This document shows, one piece after another, positions 33,440-43,839 of a stretch of DNA of 64,000 nt. Each line of letters begins with the position of its first letter. The first letter of the stretch is position 1. The DNA is from Silene conica (lineage: Eukaryota; Streptophyta; Magnoliopsida; Caryophyllales; Caryophyllaceae): NCBI GenBank assembly GCA_029255685.2, contig CM055313.2, forward strand, positions 22,483,079 to 22,547,078, in the 5' to 3' direction. The translations under genes were made by a program, and so were the position numbers. The notes beneath the pieces are model-generated. The model ran no database searches. It saw nothing but the letters and a program-made list of their open reading frames with translations, and was not told the DNA's origin.

Positions 33440-36208
33440 ATGGTAACCAAACACAAACTTCCACAAGGTTACCATAACTATGCATCTCTAAGCCAAGTAC
33501 AAGATAAAGTGTTAAGAAAATCCACATTGGTTTTCGATGTCGAACAAGCTTTACTAAAATCATCTTCAATGTTTCCTTACTTCATGTTGGTGGCTTTCGA
33601 AGGTGTAGGACTACTAAGAGCTCTAATCTTGCTCCTATCCTACCCGATCATTCGATTATTAGGTGAAGAAATGATGTTAAAAGCCATGGTTTTCCTTTGC
33701 TTTTTCGGTATCAAGGCCGAAACATTTAGACTAGGAATGAATAGCTTGCCAAAGTTGTTTTTGGAAAATGTTGGTGAAGAAGGGTTTGAGATGGTAATGA
33801 GGTTTGGTAAGAAGGTGGCTATTAGTAGATTGCCAAGGATTATGGTTGAAGGTTATCTTAGAGAGTACTTAGGAATTGAAGACATTATTGGTAGTGAACT
33901 TTTGATGTTTGGTGGGTATTACATTGGGTTGATCAAGAGTGAAGAAGAAGAAGAGGTTTTGCTTAATGGTAAAGGATTTGTTGCCAATATGGAGGAGCAT
34001 CATGTTGTTGGGATTGGGGGTGAAAATACTTCTTTCAATAAATGGCCTTTTAGATATTGTAAGGTAACTTACTTAACTTAAGTATTCTTTTTTTATAAAA
34101 GGAAACTAAGACCCTGTTTTTTCCGGTTGAATTGAGTTGAATTGAACTTAATGAAACTGAGTTGAAGTGAACTTAATTGGTTAGAACTTAACTAAATTGC
34201 ATAGAGTTAAAGTATGAGTTAATTTTTGAAGAGATTACTTAAATTAAATTGAATGAAACTAAATTGAACTGTACTGAATTAAGTTTTATTTAAATTGAAC
34301 TTTACTTAAATTAAGCTCCTTTTAATTTCGTTTGGTTGTATTCCGTGAAGTTTTATTTATGTTCAATCAATTATATTTAGTTAATCTCTTTACAAAATTA
34401 ACTTTTAATTCAACTAAAATCACTCTACCTCAATTTAGTTCAAATAAGCTCTACACCAATTAACTCATTTCAGCTAAAAAGAACATAGCCAAATAAAAAT
34501 AAAATAAGTTGAAATTAACCCAGAAAAAACAGGGCCTAAGTTGTTCTTCCGATATTCTGATAATCAAACCCTCTTGGCAATATTATGCGCAAGAAAATAA
34601 CTTAAACTATACATGTATGAGGTAACACAATGCTTAAGGGATGAAGATAAATCTTTTCTTCTATCATTTCCTTCTCCCCATTTGTGGCTATTATTATTTC
34701 TCGAATTTTCTTAACTCCAATTACAAACATGCGCAATCTAAACAAGCCTCGAACCGTAAATTACTTTTTAAAATTAGTGATGTTTTGGTATGGAGGGATT
34801 CACAAAGACGAGTTCAGTACAAGCTGATTCAAACCCATATTGAGAGAATTATCTTTAGGAATTTGAAAATTAAGCTAGTTAACATTTACATCTATAATCC
34901 AATGTCATAATTCACGATGTATGCCATTATTTTAGGGGAATGATAATGTACAAAAAAGATTTGTATTTTGCCACTCGGTTTAGCTTTTCTAAAATGTATA
35001 TTGAGCGATAGACTACCAATATTACCAACTAATGCGCTCGTTTGCTTTGAATAAAATTTGTTGTTTTGTTAACTTATTGTAGCATGCTTTAATGGTGTGA
35101 TTAGATGAACAAATTAACAGAGAAGTAAAAAGAGAAAGACGGGTTAGAGAAGGTTATAAATTTCTTCATTTATTTAGCAGTAGTAAGTTATATATTATAA
35201 TAAAATCAAATGAGAACATTAGTTGGTTATATTGGTAGTTAAAATAGAATTTAGAGTATTTTGAATATTCTTATCAATTAATCCAAAGAAATACGGTAAT
35301 TAACCCGAAAATTTCATGTTTTATAGGAGATTTATTTGATGAGCAAGGAAGAGAAGAAATGGAGAAGTCTGGCAAAGGAGAAATACCCAAAACCCTTAAT
35401 ATTCCATGATGGTAGGCTAGCATTCGAACCCACACCAGTAGCTACCTTAATCATGTTCATATGGTTACCATTTGGGATCATCCTTTCCCTTACAAGAATT
35501 CTTGTTGGCAATCTGTTACCTTACAAACTATCGACACCGGTCATCGCCTTCACCGGAGCAACCTACATTTCATCGAATAATCCTCATCATATTCACCGCG
35601 CCACAAATTCAAAACCAAAAGGAGTTATCTATGTATGCAACCACAAGATTGTGCTTGACCCGGTGTACATATCTCTAGTACTTCAAACACGTCTCTCAGC
35701 GGTCACTTACAGTATAAGCAAGTTAACCGCGACCATCTCTGTACTGGTCAGAACGCTTAACTTGACTCGTGACAAGGCAAAAGACGCGGTCATAATGCAA
35801 AATGCATTGAGTGAAGGTGACCTTGTGGTTTGCCCGGAAGGGACTACTTGTAGGGAGCCGTATTTACTAAGGTTTAGTCCATTATTCGCGGAGATTAGTG
35901 ATGATATTATTCCGATTGCTGTAGAAGCCAAGTTTAGCATGTTCTATGGCACGACTGCGACAGGGATGAAGGCCTTGGACCCTTTCATTGTTTTGATGAA
36001 TCCAAAGCCATTATATTACATGAAGTTTCTTGATAAGTTGCCTATGAATCGGACGTGTAAGGCCGGTGGTGTGTCGAGATTGGAGGTTGCTAATTATGTT
36101 CAAGCAGAGATTGGTAAGGCATTGGGGTATCAATGTACCCAATTGACCAGAAAAGATAAGTATGCAGTCTTGGCTGGAAATGATGGACTTGTTGTCTCCT
36201 CAAAGTAA
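33440..36208 (+). CDS. GPAT: Glycerol-3-phosphate acyltransferase (GPAT2/GPAT3 type)
   Basis: This family transfers an acyl group to glycerol-3-phosphate; land-plant members of this group supply extracellular lipid or tapetal lipid metabolism. Exon 1 is 33440-34063 (208 codons, ATG in GCCATGGTAACC) and exon 2 is 35327-36208, joined in phase 0 (AAG/GTAACT, TTATAG/GAGATT), giving 501 residues, the normal family length. Residues about 33-205 form the HAD-like domain; its first motif reads FDVEQALL, lacking the second Asp needed for phosphatase activity, as in GPAT1-3. A hydrophobic stretch follows (FPYFMLVAFEG...LILLLSYP) and another near residue 245. Acyltransferase blocks: NHKIVLDP (H and D of HX4D kept), LTRDKAKD, CPEGTTCREP and IIPIAV. 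Sequence through GGYYIG and the C-terminal TRKDKYAVLAGN is closest, from memory, to GPAT2/3. Oddities: block I has Lys-Ile-Val where Arg-Thr-Leu is usual. The intron holds a MITE, and a retroposon sits at the stop codon. Confidence 0.93.
34110..34536. mobile_element. Tourist-like MITE, copy 2 (compound), in the GPAT intron
   Basis: Ends GACCCTGTTTTTTCCGG and, inverted, GGCCCTGTTTTTTCTGG are flanked by TAA on both sides (34107-34109 and 34537-34539). It is about twice the length of copies 1 and 3. Its first half resembles copy 3 and its second half resembles copy 1 in opposite orientation. An internal end-like sequence (AAAAAGAACATAGCC) occurs at about 34477-34491, suggesting two elements joined or nested. 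Confidence 0.7.
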
Positions 36209-36215
36209 GCATTTT

Positions 36216-36300
36216 ACCGAAGATGTTTTAGTCTAGTGGTTAGGACGCAGGTATTATGGACATTGTAATGCATTTAAGTGCACGCTCGTTGAAAAAAAAA
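36216..36300 (+). mobile_element. tRNA-like mini-retroposon at the GPAT stop codon
   Basis: The 85-bp insert starts ACCGAAGATGTTTTAG and contains TAGTCTAGTGGTTAGGA, a good pol III A box as in tRNA-Glu-like genes, and ends in a run of A. The 13-bp direct repeat AAGTAAGCATTTT flanks it (36203-36215 and 36301-36313). The left copy contains the GPAT stop codon TAA (36206-36208), so the coding frame is intact and the insert lies in the 3' UTR. Confidence 0.82.
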
Positions 36301-36347
36301 AAGTAAGCATTTTGTAGCCATGCATGCTTAATGGTTGTTATAAATTG

Positions 36348-36353
36348 AATAAA
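36348..36353 (+). terminator. Possible polyadenylation signal of GPAT
   Basis: AATAAA occurs 140 bases after the stop, downstream of the retroposon, in an AT-rich stretch. Plant signals are loose, so this is only a candidate. Confidence 0.35.
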
Positions 36354-36559
36354 AGCAGTTCCTCACTTATTTGGTATATATTATTACACTTTACATCCAA
36401 CGATTTCGTTTCTATTAATTAGATTCGTAGCTTGGGGTCGTCTCTTGTTGAAATTCACGTTACATTAAGAAAATCGCTTAAAATGTAACGCGTGCTTCAA
36501 ACCAAGTCAATAACATCTTACTCCGTATCAGATTATCTCAACTCAATCCCTATATTTTG

Positions 36560-36990
36560 GCTTAAGATGATGTGTTTAAATGCGATACACGTGTAAGGGT
36601 ACGCGAGGGAATAAGAAGAGTCGGAGGAACATACGAATAATGTAAAAAACTTAATACTGTAGAATTCACCTGAGGTTCAGCTACAACAAGAGCTGTCAAA
36701 TTGAGATTGTTGGTTTTAAAGAGATTCACCTTACACTCTTCCACGAGAGCATAAACTACACTACCATGGTAGTTACAAGATGCAAGATGCAACGGTGTAT
36801 TTGGTATTTCCGTCAATGTCGGTCGCATTCACGAGGTCAGTAATATCAGGCAACTTCACAAAGTATCTAACAACTACACACATCCCGTTGTGAGCAGCAA
36901 GATGAAGGATGTCGGTCGCATTCACGAGGTCATTACTTAACTCGTTTGTCATCGTCTCTAGTTGATTAGATTTGATCCAAGACTCATAAG
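36560..36990 (-). pseudogene. Ankyrin-repeat protein fragment
   Basis: Minus-strand translation shows ILHLAAHNGMCVVVRYF followed by VNATDIDGNT and TPLHLASCNYHG, then KTNNLNLTALVVAE, the pattern of two or three ankyrin repeats as in ACD6/ITN1-like plant proteins. The frame is broken between DGNT and TPLHLA by a short local duplication (AAATACC AAATACACC). A 24-base segment encoding LVNATDI occurs twice, at 36822 and 36908. No start, membrane domain or intact gene is present, so I call it a remnant. Confidence 0.65.
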
Positions 36991-37740
36991 ATAGAACTTG
37001 ACAATGCTGTAAAACACTTGGGAATGATCATGTCAACCGTAAAATGTTTGTCACTCTATCGCAGCCCAGTCCAACCGTTAGCCATCTCTACGCTTAATTA
37101 TAGATGTACCCCCCTATAGTATTTTAAATCGCGTTGCTTTTAGAGAAGAATTGGGTCAAGGTAGAACATCATACACAACTGCTCATTCATCCGAATATAG
37201 GGTGACAAGACACTTCAGAGCTGATGCCTGAACCAGAATTGGCTGTTAATCGTACTCATTCTACATCACACTTCACATCGAGAAAGCAATGCTATAAGCA
37301 TTACAACGTGAAACTCGGGTGTAGCTGACTATTGTATTGATCAAAAGAATACACATTGCCTGAACAGCAGGAAATTTGAGACCGAATACCAAAAAAAAAG
37401 CTCCAATGATGAGCAGAGAAAAGATTGAAGCGCCTTTCAGAATATAGAATGCATCTCACTCACTCAATAAGATGCATCACAATTCACAAAGTGAAACAAC
37501 CACTAGCATATACTCGGTATTTCTCAAACAAGAGAACTACATTATAGAGTACGGCGAAATAGAGAACCGGTAAGTTCACAATACGCTATTTGTTTGAAGA
37601 GCATAACTTAAAGCCTACAAACAAGATCAGAGTAGATAGTTTGTTTATAAGTATACTAGACTACTAACAAGTTCAAACATAACGGCACTTTCATTTCTAG
37701 AGCTTTAGAAATGAAAAAGAGCAACAAGGAGGACATTAAG

Positions 37741-38903
37741 TCACTTAGCCATGATGTTGGATTGATTCTCTTGTTGCTGCTGATAATTAAGTGGCCTCCT
37801 GAACAGCATAATGTGTGGCTCTGGACGGTGAACTGCATAGTGCACCCAACCACGGCTCTGCTGAACCCCAATTGCCCTCCATTCATTCTGATAAACATAA
37901 AAATCACTTGTCAGTTGTCCGCGTCCTGCACTTACCATATCTCCATATGTGTGTAAGGCTATGTTCTTTTCGGTTGAAACGAGCTAAACTGAATTAATTG
38001 GAGTAGAGCTTAATTGAACTAAATTGATTGAAACTGAGTTGAAGTAAATTTATTAGATTAAAAGTTAATTTTGTGAAGAGATTAATTGAACATAATTGAT
38101 CGAACATAAATAAAACTTAACGGAATCCACCCAGAAAGAACAGGGCCTAACACACCGTTCTAGACTTACTAGCACATTCAAAATCCATTTGGATATACAA
38201 AAATGGCTTTCTTGTGCTACACAATTATCTTACTAACAGCATTACTTTAATGATCAATGAAAATAAGGATTTTGAAAGCATCAAATAAGGGGACAATGCG
38301 TGTGTCGCCAGGATACAATTTATCATCATATTATTTCGCAACTCAGCTCTTGCAGTGTTGGTTTGACAGTGAAAGAAACAAAAAAGACAACAATTACAAC
38401 ATCAAGAAGAAACAACCCTTCATTTCGCAGTTGTTTTTGCTTCACACAAACCGATTATGCGATTACCCAAACACAATATCAACGTAGCTCAATGAACAGT
38501 GGACACTAAGCATATACGAATAACAACCCGATTACATATCAAAAGTAAAAAAGCGATAAACAAATGATTGGGATGGAGGGAGTAATTTCGAACGGATGGC
38601 GAATTCGGAAACCTAACAATATTTCGAACGGACGGCGAAAAATTGAAACTCTCAAAATAAAAAAAATGCAAAAAAAAACAGAAGAAAACCTCAGAGAGAA
38701 GTCGATTCTTGGGGAGAAGCTTGGCGACCTCAGGAGGAAGAACAACATGCCTACAAAAATTCCCGAAAAAAATCATCAAATTATAAGAAATTCCCCAAAT
38801 TCAAAACCCTAGTTTTTTCAAAATAATCAATTCGTAGAAGAATTAGTCACCTGTACTCAAAAGTATCATCGAAGTATTTCTCAGAATACTGGATCTGTCC
38901 CAT
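37741..38903 (-). CDS. CKS1: Cyclin-dependent kinase regulatory subunit CKS1
   Basis: CKS proteins bind cyclin-dependent kinases and phosphorylated targets and are needed for cell-cycle progression. Coding exons on the minus strand are 38903-38851 (53 nt), 38750-38690 (61 nt) and 37887-37741 (147 nt), all with GT-AG borders, giving 86 residues against 87 in Arabidopsis CKS1. The protein begins [18 protein letters not shown], continues [20 protein letters not shown] and [20 protein letters not shown], and contains [15 protein letters not shown]; these include the phosphate-pocket residues and the hinge region of the family. The start is fixed by conservation, and the stop TGA is at 37741. The second intron (37888-38689) contains a Tourist-like MITE. 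Nothing looks damaged. A recognisable cell-cycle housekeeping gene. Confidence 0.96.
37957..38147. mobile_element. Tourist-like MITE, copy 3, in CKS1 intron 2
   Basis: Ends GGCTATGTTCTTTTCGG and, inverted, GGCCCTGTTCTTTCTGG are flanked by TAA on both sides (37954-37956 and 38148-38150). Same family as copies 1 and 2. Confidence 0.75.
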
Positions 38904-39065
38904 TTCTTCTTCTGCTTCTAATTCTTCAATCGATTCAATCTATAGATGATAACAAAACAATTAGGGTAAAATCGATAGCACAATTAATCGGAGAATTACA
39001 AAATCGACGAAAAATGAAGAGAGAGAAAGAGTACCGAATAGAGAGAGAAAGTGTGAAGTGATAGT
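38904..39065 (-). other. CKS1: CKS1 5' UTR exons
   Basis: On the minus strand a short leader piece (38939-38904) follows an acceptor (TCTATAG). An upstream donor (TTCG/GTACTC) at about 39034 ends a first untranslated exon rich in CTCTCTCT. The transcription start near 39065 is a guess. Confidence 0.5.
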
Positions 39066-39599
39066 GGAGGAGCGGGGGGGAAGAATAGTGGAGGAAATGT
39101 TGGGTTTAGTGGTGGCCTTTTATTTTGTTTGGGAAAATAATAATTTTACTTTTATAATTTGAATTTTGAATGTGATAAAGCACCGCCAATGGATCTTTGT
39201 AGCTTCATTTTTTACCGTTGGTTTTTTTAATTTGGAAAAGTTTAGACCTCAACAATGGGTAGGGTTTAGAAGAAAATATATGATAACGGTTTTATTATAT
39301 GAATTTTCGTATATTTGATACGGATATTTCTATATACGTACAGTTTATTAAAAATTATATGTGATATGTATTGGTAATGTTTAAAACCGGATATACGGTA
39401 TTCGATGTAGTTCCCTTTTTTAATAGAAAATATTAAAATAAATCGTAAAACCATGAAACATCAAGTATATATGTGACTCAATCAAGCAACCAACCTTATA
39501 ACTCTTGTACATTTTTAACTTATTTATTTTTGCATTAATTAATACTCTTTTAAGTTATTACAAAAATCATAAAATCACCAAAGGAAATAAAAAAGGATA

Positions 39600-40139
39600 T
39601 TCTATATGGTGCCCCTCAATTTTTCGACTTTCTACATCGTACCCCTACACTTTTTAGAACATACATGGTACCCCTAATTGTTGTCATTATCACCAAGTGT
39701 GCCCTTAAACTTTATTTTCCACCAATTAAACTCAATTTTAGGCGTTGAATGATTACTTAGGTGTATAACCAAACTTAACATTTATCATCCCATAACATAA
39801 GCACTCTATTAGAATTAATATCCATTCTTTGGACGTGATAATTTGGCAAAGATCAATAATTTTTCCGTCAACATTTTTTTAGCCCATATATATCTATAAA
39901 TATTAGGACCGAGATGGATATTAAGCCTAATAGAGTCCTTATATCATGAGATAATAAATGACAAGCTTGATTACGTGTTGAAGTTATCACTTAAAGCTTA
40001 AAAATGAGTTTAATTGACGGAAAATAAAGTTTAGGGGTATACGTAGTGATAATGACAACAATTAGGGGTACCATGTATGTTTTAAAAAGTGTAGGGGTAC
40101 TATGTAGAAAGTCGAAAAATTGAGGGGTACCATGTAGAA
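39600..40139. mobile_element. MITE with long inverted repeats of about 100-140 bp
   Basis: The left arm starts TTCTATATGGTGCCCCTC, and the right arm read inward starts TTCTACATGGTACCCCTC. Both continue through TTTTTCGACTTTCTAC and CCCCTACACTTTTTA to TTGTTGTCATTATCAC. The exact ends and target duplication are unclear. Long inverted repeats suggest a Mutator-type or foldback MITE. Confidence 0.7.
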
Positions 40140-40328
40140 CCTATATATGGAAAAACCGGATATACAGTTTCCGTATATACGAAAATTCCGTATCGTATAA
40201 AAATAGTCAAAATTGAAATTTTGAAAATCGGATATCCGAGACAGTTTTTAAAATAGTATCGGATATACGATTTCAACCCTAACAATGAGGAAATGCAGGC
40301 TTTGTCAGGTTGTGGAGCGGGCTAGGTT

Positions 40329-40342
40329 GGGGGGGGGGGGGG
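40329..40342 (+). repeat. Run of 14 G
   Basis: An uninterrupted G14 homopolymer in otherwise ordinary intergenic DNA. Its length may be unreliable in sequencing. Confidence 0.9.
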
Positions 40343-40810
40343 TGAGCGTGGTTGCATGGGCCCACACACTGCCTAGGATGTGCGGGTTGGAGGCGGGTTA
40401 ATTGGGCGATCTAAAAGAAAGATTATGTGTATAACATCCCGTCTTACCCGACCGAGGTAATTTGGAGATGTTATCATCTCGGTTTTCCAAGGCATTGAAA
40501 TTGGAATGAACGGTGATATTACGGGTATTTTTACGCAAAACCATGGAGCTAATAATTCAAACAAAGATGTGAATATGATAACCGTAGTCCGTAGTGAGAA
40601 GAAGAGAAGAGAATGGTAGTAGTATTTCATTATTTGGTGATCGGGGTAAGGAGAACGGAGATGACGAAGGTAGCTTGACGAGTGGATTAATATGGCAAGA
40701 AAGATGAAAGTTCCAAGAAAAAGAGCCATATTACTTCTTCCTCTTCCACAGAGCGAGAAGATGAAACACCATATCCCAATAATCTTTCTACTATGTCATG
40801 AAATTTGGTA

Positions 40811-41067
40811 CTCCCTCCATTCTTTTTATATCACCTCATTTCTTTATACATGTTTGTCGATATTCATTTTGTTTTGATTATATCTTTAGCTACATATTAA
40901 TAAAAATTATAAAAGTTTGATATTCTTAATCCTCTTATCAAGACAATCCAAAATAGATCTCACATGAATATATTTTCGTGAACGGATTGAGAGAAAAATG
41001 ACGTTAATTACTCAATTGTGAATAGTGTCAAAAGGGGGTTTGGGGTGATATAAAAAAATGGAGGGAG
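40811..41067. mobile_element. Stowaway MITE
   Basis: The left end CTCCCTCCATTCTTTTTAT and right end AAAAAAATGGAGGGAG are inverted repeats flanked by TA on both sides (40809-40810 and 41068-41069). This is the standard Tc1/mariner-derived Stowaway pattern. Confidence 0.88.
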
Positions 41068-41178
41068 TACCATATAAGTTGATATAACTAGTCGTTGTCT
41101 CAGACGGACTATTTAAATTTATAAAAAAAAATCCTAAAATGGAGACGTGGATAAACTTTTGTTAAATAGTTTGAACTA

Positions 41179-42833
41179 TCGCTTTACTATAAAAGGAGTA
41201 GAATTTTAAGAAATCTGATTGGTTCCTAATTTTTAGGGGTTAAAAAAGCAAAAACAAATTCCTAATACCACGTTCTACTATGAGTTTAATTAATTGATTT
41301 CATTCTTCTTAATATAACACATATCCTAACTCTTTTACTCAAATAATATACATTTTCTAAATATTATCGACACAATATAATCATACAAAAAAATTACAAA
41401 TTGAATAATTACAGAGAAATAAAAAAAATTACAAAAATTGAATATAATTATAAAAAAACAAAAAAAAACCTCATTCGTTATTGATATTAATCTGACATTA
41501 AAATCAAGAAGAAATAGAATGAGGTAAATTTGAAAAAAAAAATATATCTATATCTATATACTCACAATAAATTCTAAATCTAATTTTTTATTCTTTTAAA
41601 AAAAACTAATATTAAAATACACAAAAAAAAAATATATCTATTTTACCTATCCTAACAATATTCATAAATCACAAGGTAGTAAAAAATCATTTTAAGATCA
41701 ACTACGGAGTAACACCCTATAGATATTAACAAGAACTACCTTAAAATTTGGGGAAAATTAAGTCAAAATAGGGTGAGAGGAATAGATAATATACACCATA
41801 ATGATAACTAGAGTGAAAAAGAAATTTGAATTTCATCGAATCAATTTGACACAAGGGTAAAAGAGCGGGTGAGTTTAGGAAGCTGAGAGACTGAGTGAAA
41901 AATAATATTGCGTCATTATGGGTCTATTGTGGTTATTTATAAGATTGGTTAGCTAAATAGGGTTTCAATGCGTTAAGGGATTGTCGATTTGGATCGTTTG
42001 GACTAAACTTTGATTATTCACTAATTAAGTGACGACATGACGCTGCTACACTTAATGATCCAATTTTTCTACATTAAAGATTTTGGAAAGACGACCTCTT
42101 AGTGAACACAACTTTTTAAATTAAATGAGCATAATGTCTTAAAATTTAAGACAAATTAAGTAATTAGAATAAAACAAAAGCATAAGACATGTATGTAAAA
42201 ACGCATATATTTGACATGTTTTGATGTTAAAACAGATACATCGGTATTAATGGAGACTAACCGATCGATGATCGATTTACTAAGAGTCCATTTCTCCCCA
42301 CTCATTTAAACTTTAAAAATATTGCTAGCGAACTAGAAATTCCATAAACTAACTTGAAAGACCTTTTTTTTAAAAACAAAAGTTATTCCGGATTAGGTTT
42401 TAAGTCCTCGCCCATTCTCATTTAAGACCGTCTTACCTAAGACGATCTCTCATAAGTCATATCTGAGTTAAATAAAGTTGAAAGCTAATGAAATTTGTGA
42501 GTACTTTGCATATCGTACGAAATAATTTAAAACAAAAATAATTAAAAAAAATCAACCTGTGCATTTTCGGTATTTGTTACGTTTAGATTTGTTATACACT
42601 TTGTAAGATACTCTGCATCGAATAGTACTGATTAACAAATTAAATTATATGTACGCTGAATAATCTCCAGTTATTTTTTTTTTGAAATCTATAATAATCT
42701 CCCGTTATTGATTTATTTATATTTATATTGTCACAACATTAAACAATTAATCACAATCATTTATATGTTTATGTATTTAATAATAACATTTGTTATTACG
42801 ACTCGTGCATTTTTTGCACGAGTTTAAAACTAG
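41179..42833 (+). mobile_element. Non-autonomous Helitron
   Basis: It starts A/TCGCTTTACTATAAAAGG. It ends with the hairpin ACTCGTGCA-TTTTT(T)-TGCACGAGT at 42801-42823, then CTAG at 42830-42833 and host T. The interior is AT-rich without a protein frame. A 17-bp direct repeat lies just outside both ends (41157 and 42834). Confidence 0.78.
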
Positions 42834-43137
42834 TTTTGTTAAATAGTTTGGTTTTGAACCAATTAGACAAAAACTTCTTAATTAACATGCAGGGATGAGA
42901 ATGCAAATATAAGTCACAAACTTAAAAAGCTTTGATTTTATACATCACAACAAAATAATGTTCATTACATCAAACCACACTCAGCTCCTTGTCAAAACAA
43001 TATTGAAAAAACGGCCAAATAATATGAAAACCAACAAAAATCACACAAAAGAGATTAATGCCAATGAATAGAAGTAATAATCAAATGAAAAAAAATAATC
43101 CGAAAACCGGCGAACGAATAATCAACCCGACCCGACA

Positions 43138-43737
43138 TCAAATATCCACATCACAATCTCGAGTTTGAGACTTGGTCTCGTTAGAGAAGTTCACGACAAC
43201 GGGGGAGCATAGAGCCTTGAGCTTATAATGGCGCGACTTAAATATTCCGAGCTTGAACTTAAGTTTTGCTCGAATTTTGATATCCAAATCGACTTCACCA
43301 CCTGTCCTCTCGACCTTCAAATCATGAACCACTTTGGGTGGGAGTACGACATTATGGGCCGTGTTTTGTAACGTGACCCGTGTCACGTTCCTCCTAGGTT
43401 GGAAAAAAGGGTCGATGGTATTAACCGCGACAGTTTGTCCACGGTAGATAACCGTAACCTCAATTTTATCGTAGTACACTGAGGTCCTACGATTAGGGTT
43501 ATATGTCCTAAGGACAAAGTTGAAAGTTGAGCTTAGTTGACCATTATTGGTCAAGTTGTAGTCTCTTATCCAACCCTCGTCGATCGAGTATTGAAGCTTC
43601 TTTGGCTTCACGGCTAGCCATGTTATGAGAATGGCTAGCCCGATGATCACCAGCAAGGCGATACAACATATCGCGATTGCCTTCATCGGGCTCTTTGTGG
43701 TTGTGGTAGAACTATGAGGTGTTCTTGGACCAACCAT
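43138..43737 (-). CDS. NDR1/HIN1-like (NHL, LEA-2 family) membrane protein
   Basis: NHL proteins are plasma-membrane proteins, several of which are induced in pathogen or abiotic stress; the exact role of this one cannot be read from sequence. It is a single-exon gene of 199 residues, typical for the family. A short Ser/Thr-rich cytosolic tail (residues 1-19) is followed by one transmembrane segment (about 20-43, IAICCIALLVIIGLAILITW). The external LEA-2 domain carries the hallmark NPNRRTSVYYD (about 80-90) and a later VVLPPKVVHDL strand. The ATG at 43737 gives the conserved start. The next stretch upstream has a TATA box, and no introns or breaks are seen. Confidence 0.92.
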   Translation of the reverse strand: MVGPRTPHSSTTTTKSPMKAIAICCIALLVIIGLAILITWLAVKPKKLQYSIDEGWIRDYNLTNNGQLSSTFNFVLRTYNPNRRTSVYYDKIEVTVIYRGQTVAVNTIDPFFQPRRNVTRVTLQNTAHNVVLPPKVVHDLKVERTGGEVDLDIKIRAKLKFKLGIFKSRHYKLKALCSPVVVNFSNETKSQTRDCDVDI

Positions 43738-43819
43738 TTTTGTTAAGTTGTATGTAATAATAAGTATAAATTATTAAGAAGATTGATGTGATTATGGAAA
43801 AATGGAAGTCTAATGTGTG

Positions 43820-43830
43820 TTTTATATATG
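43820..43830 (-). promoter_or_regulatory. Probable TATA box of the NHL gene
   Basis: On the minus strand CATATATAAAAC lies about 85-95 bases upstream of the NHL ATG. Confidence 0.5.
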
Positions 43831-43839
43831 ATAAAAAGA

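Noticed and set aside
36216..36300. Functional tRNA gene
   Set aside because: An A box is present but there is no B box or paired acceptor ends; the poly-A end and target duplication show a retroposon.
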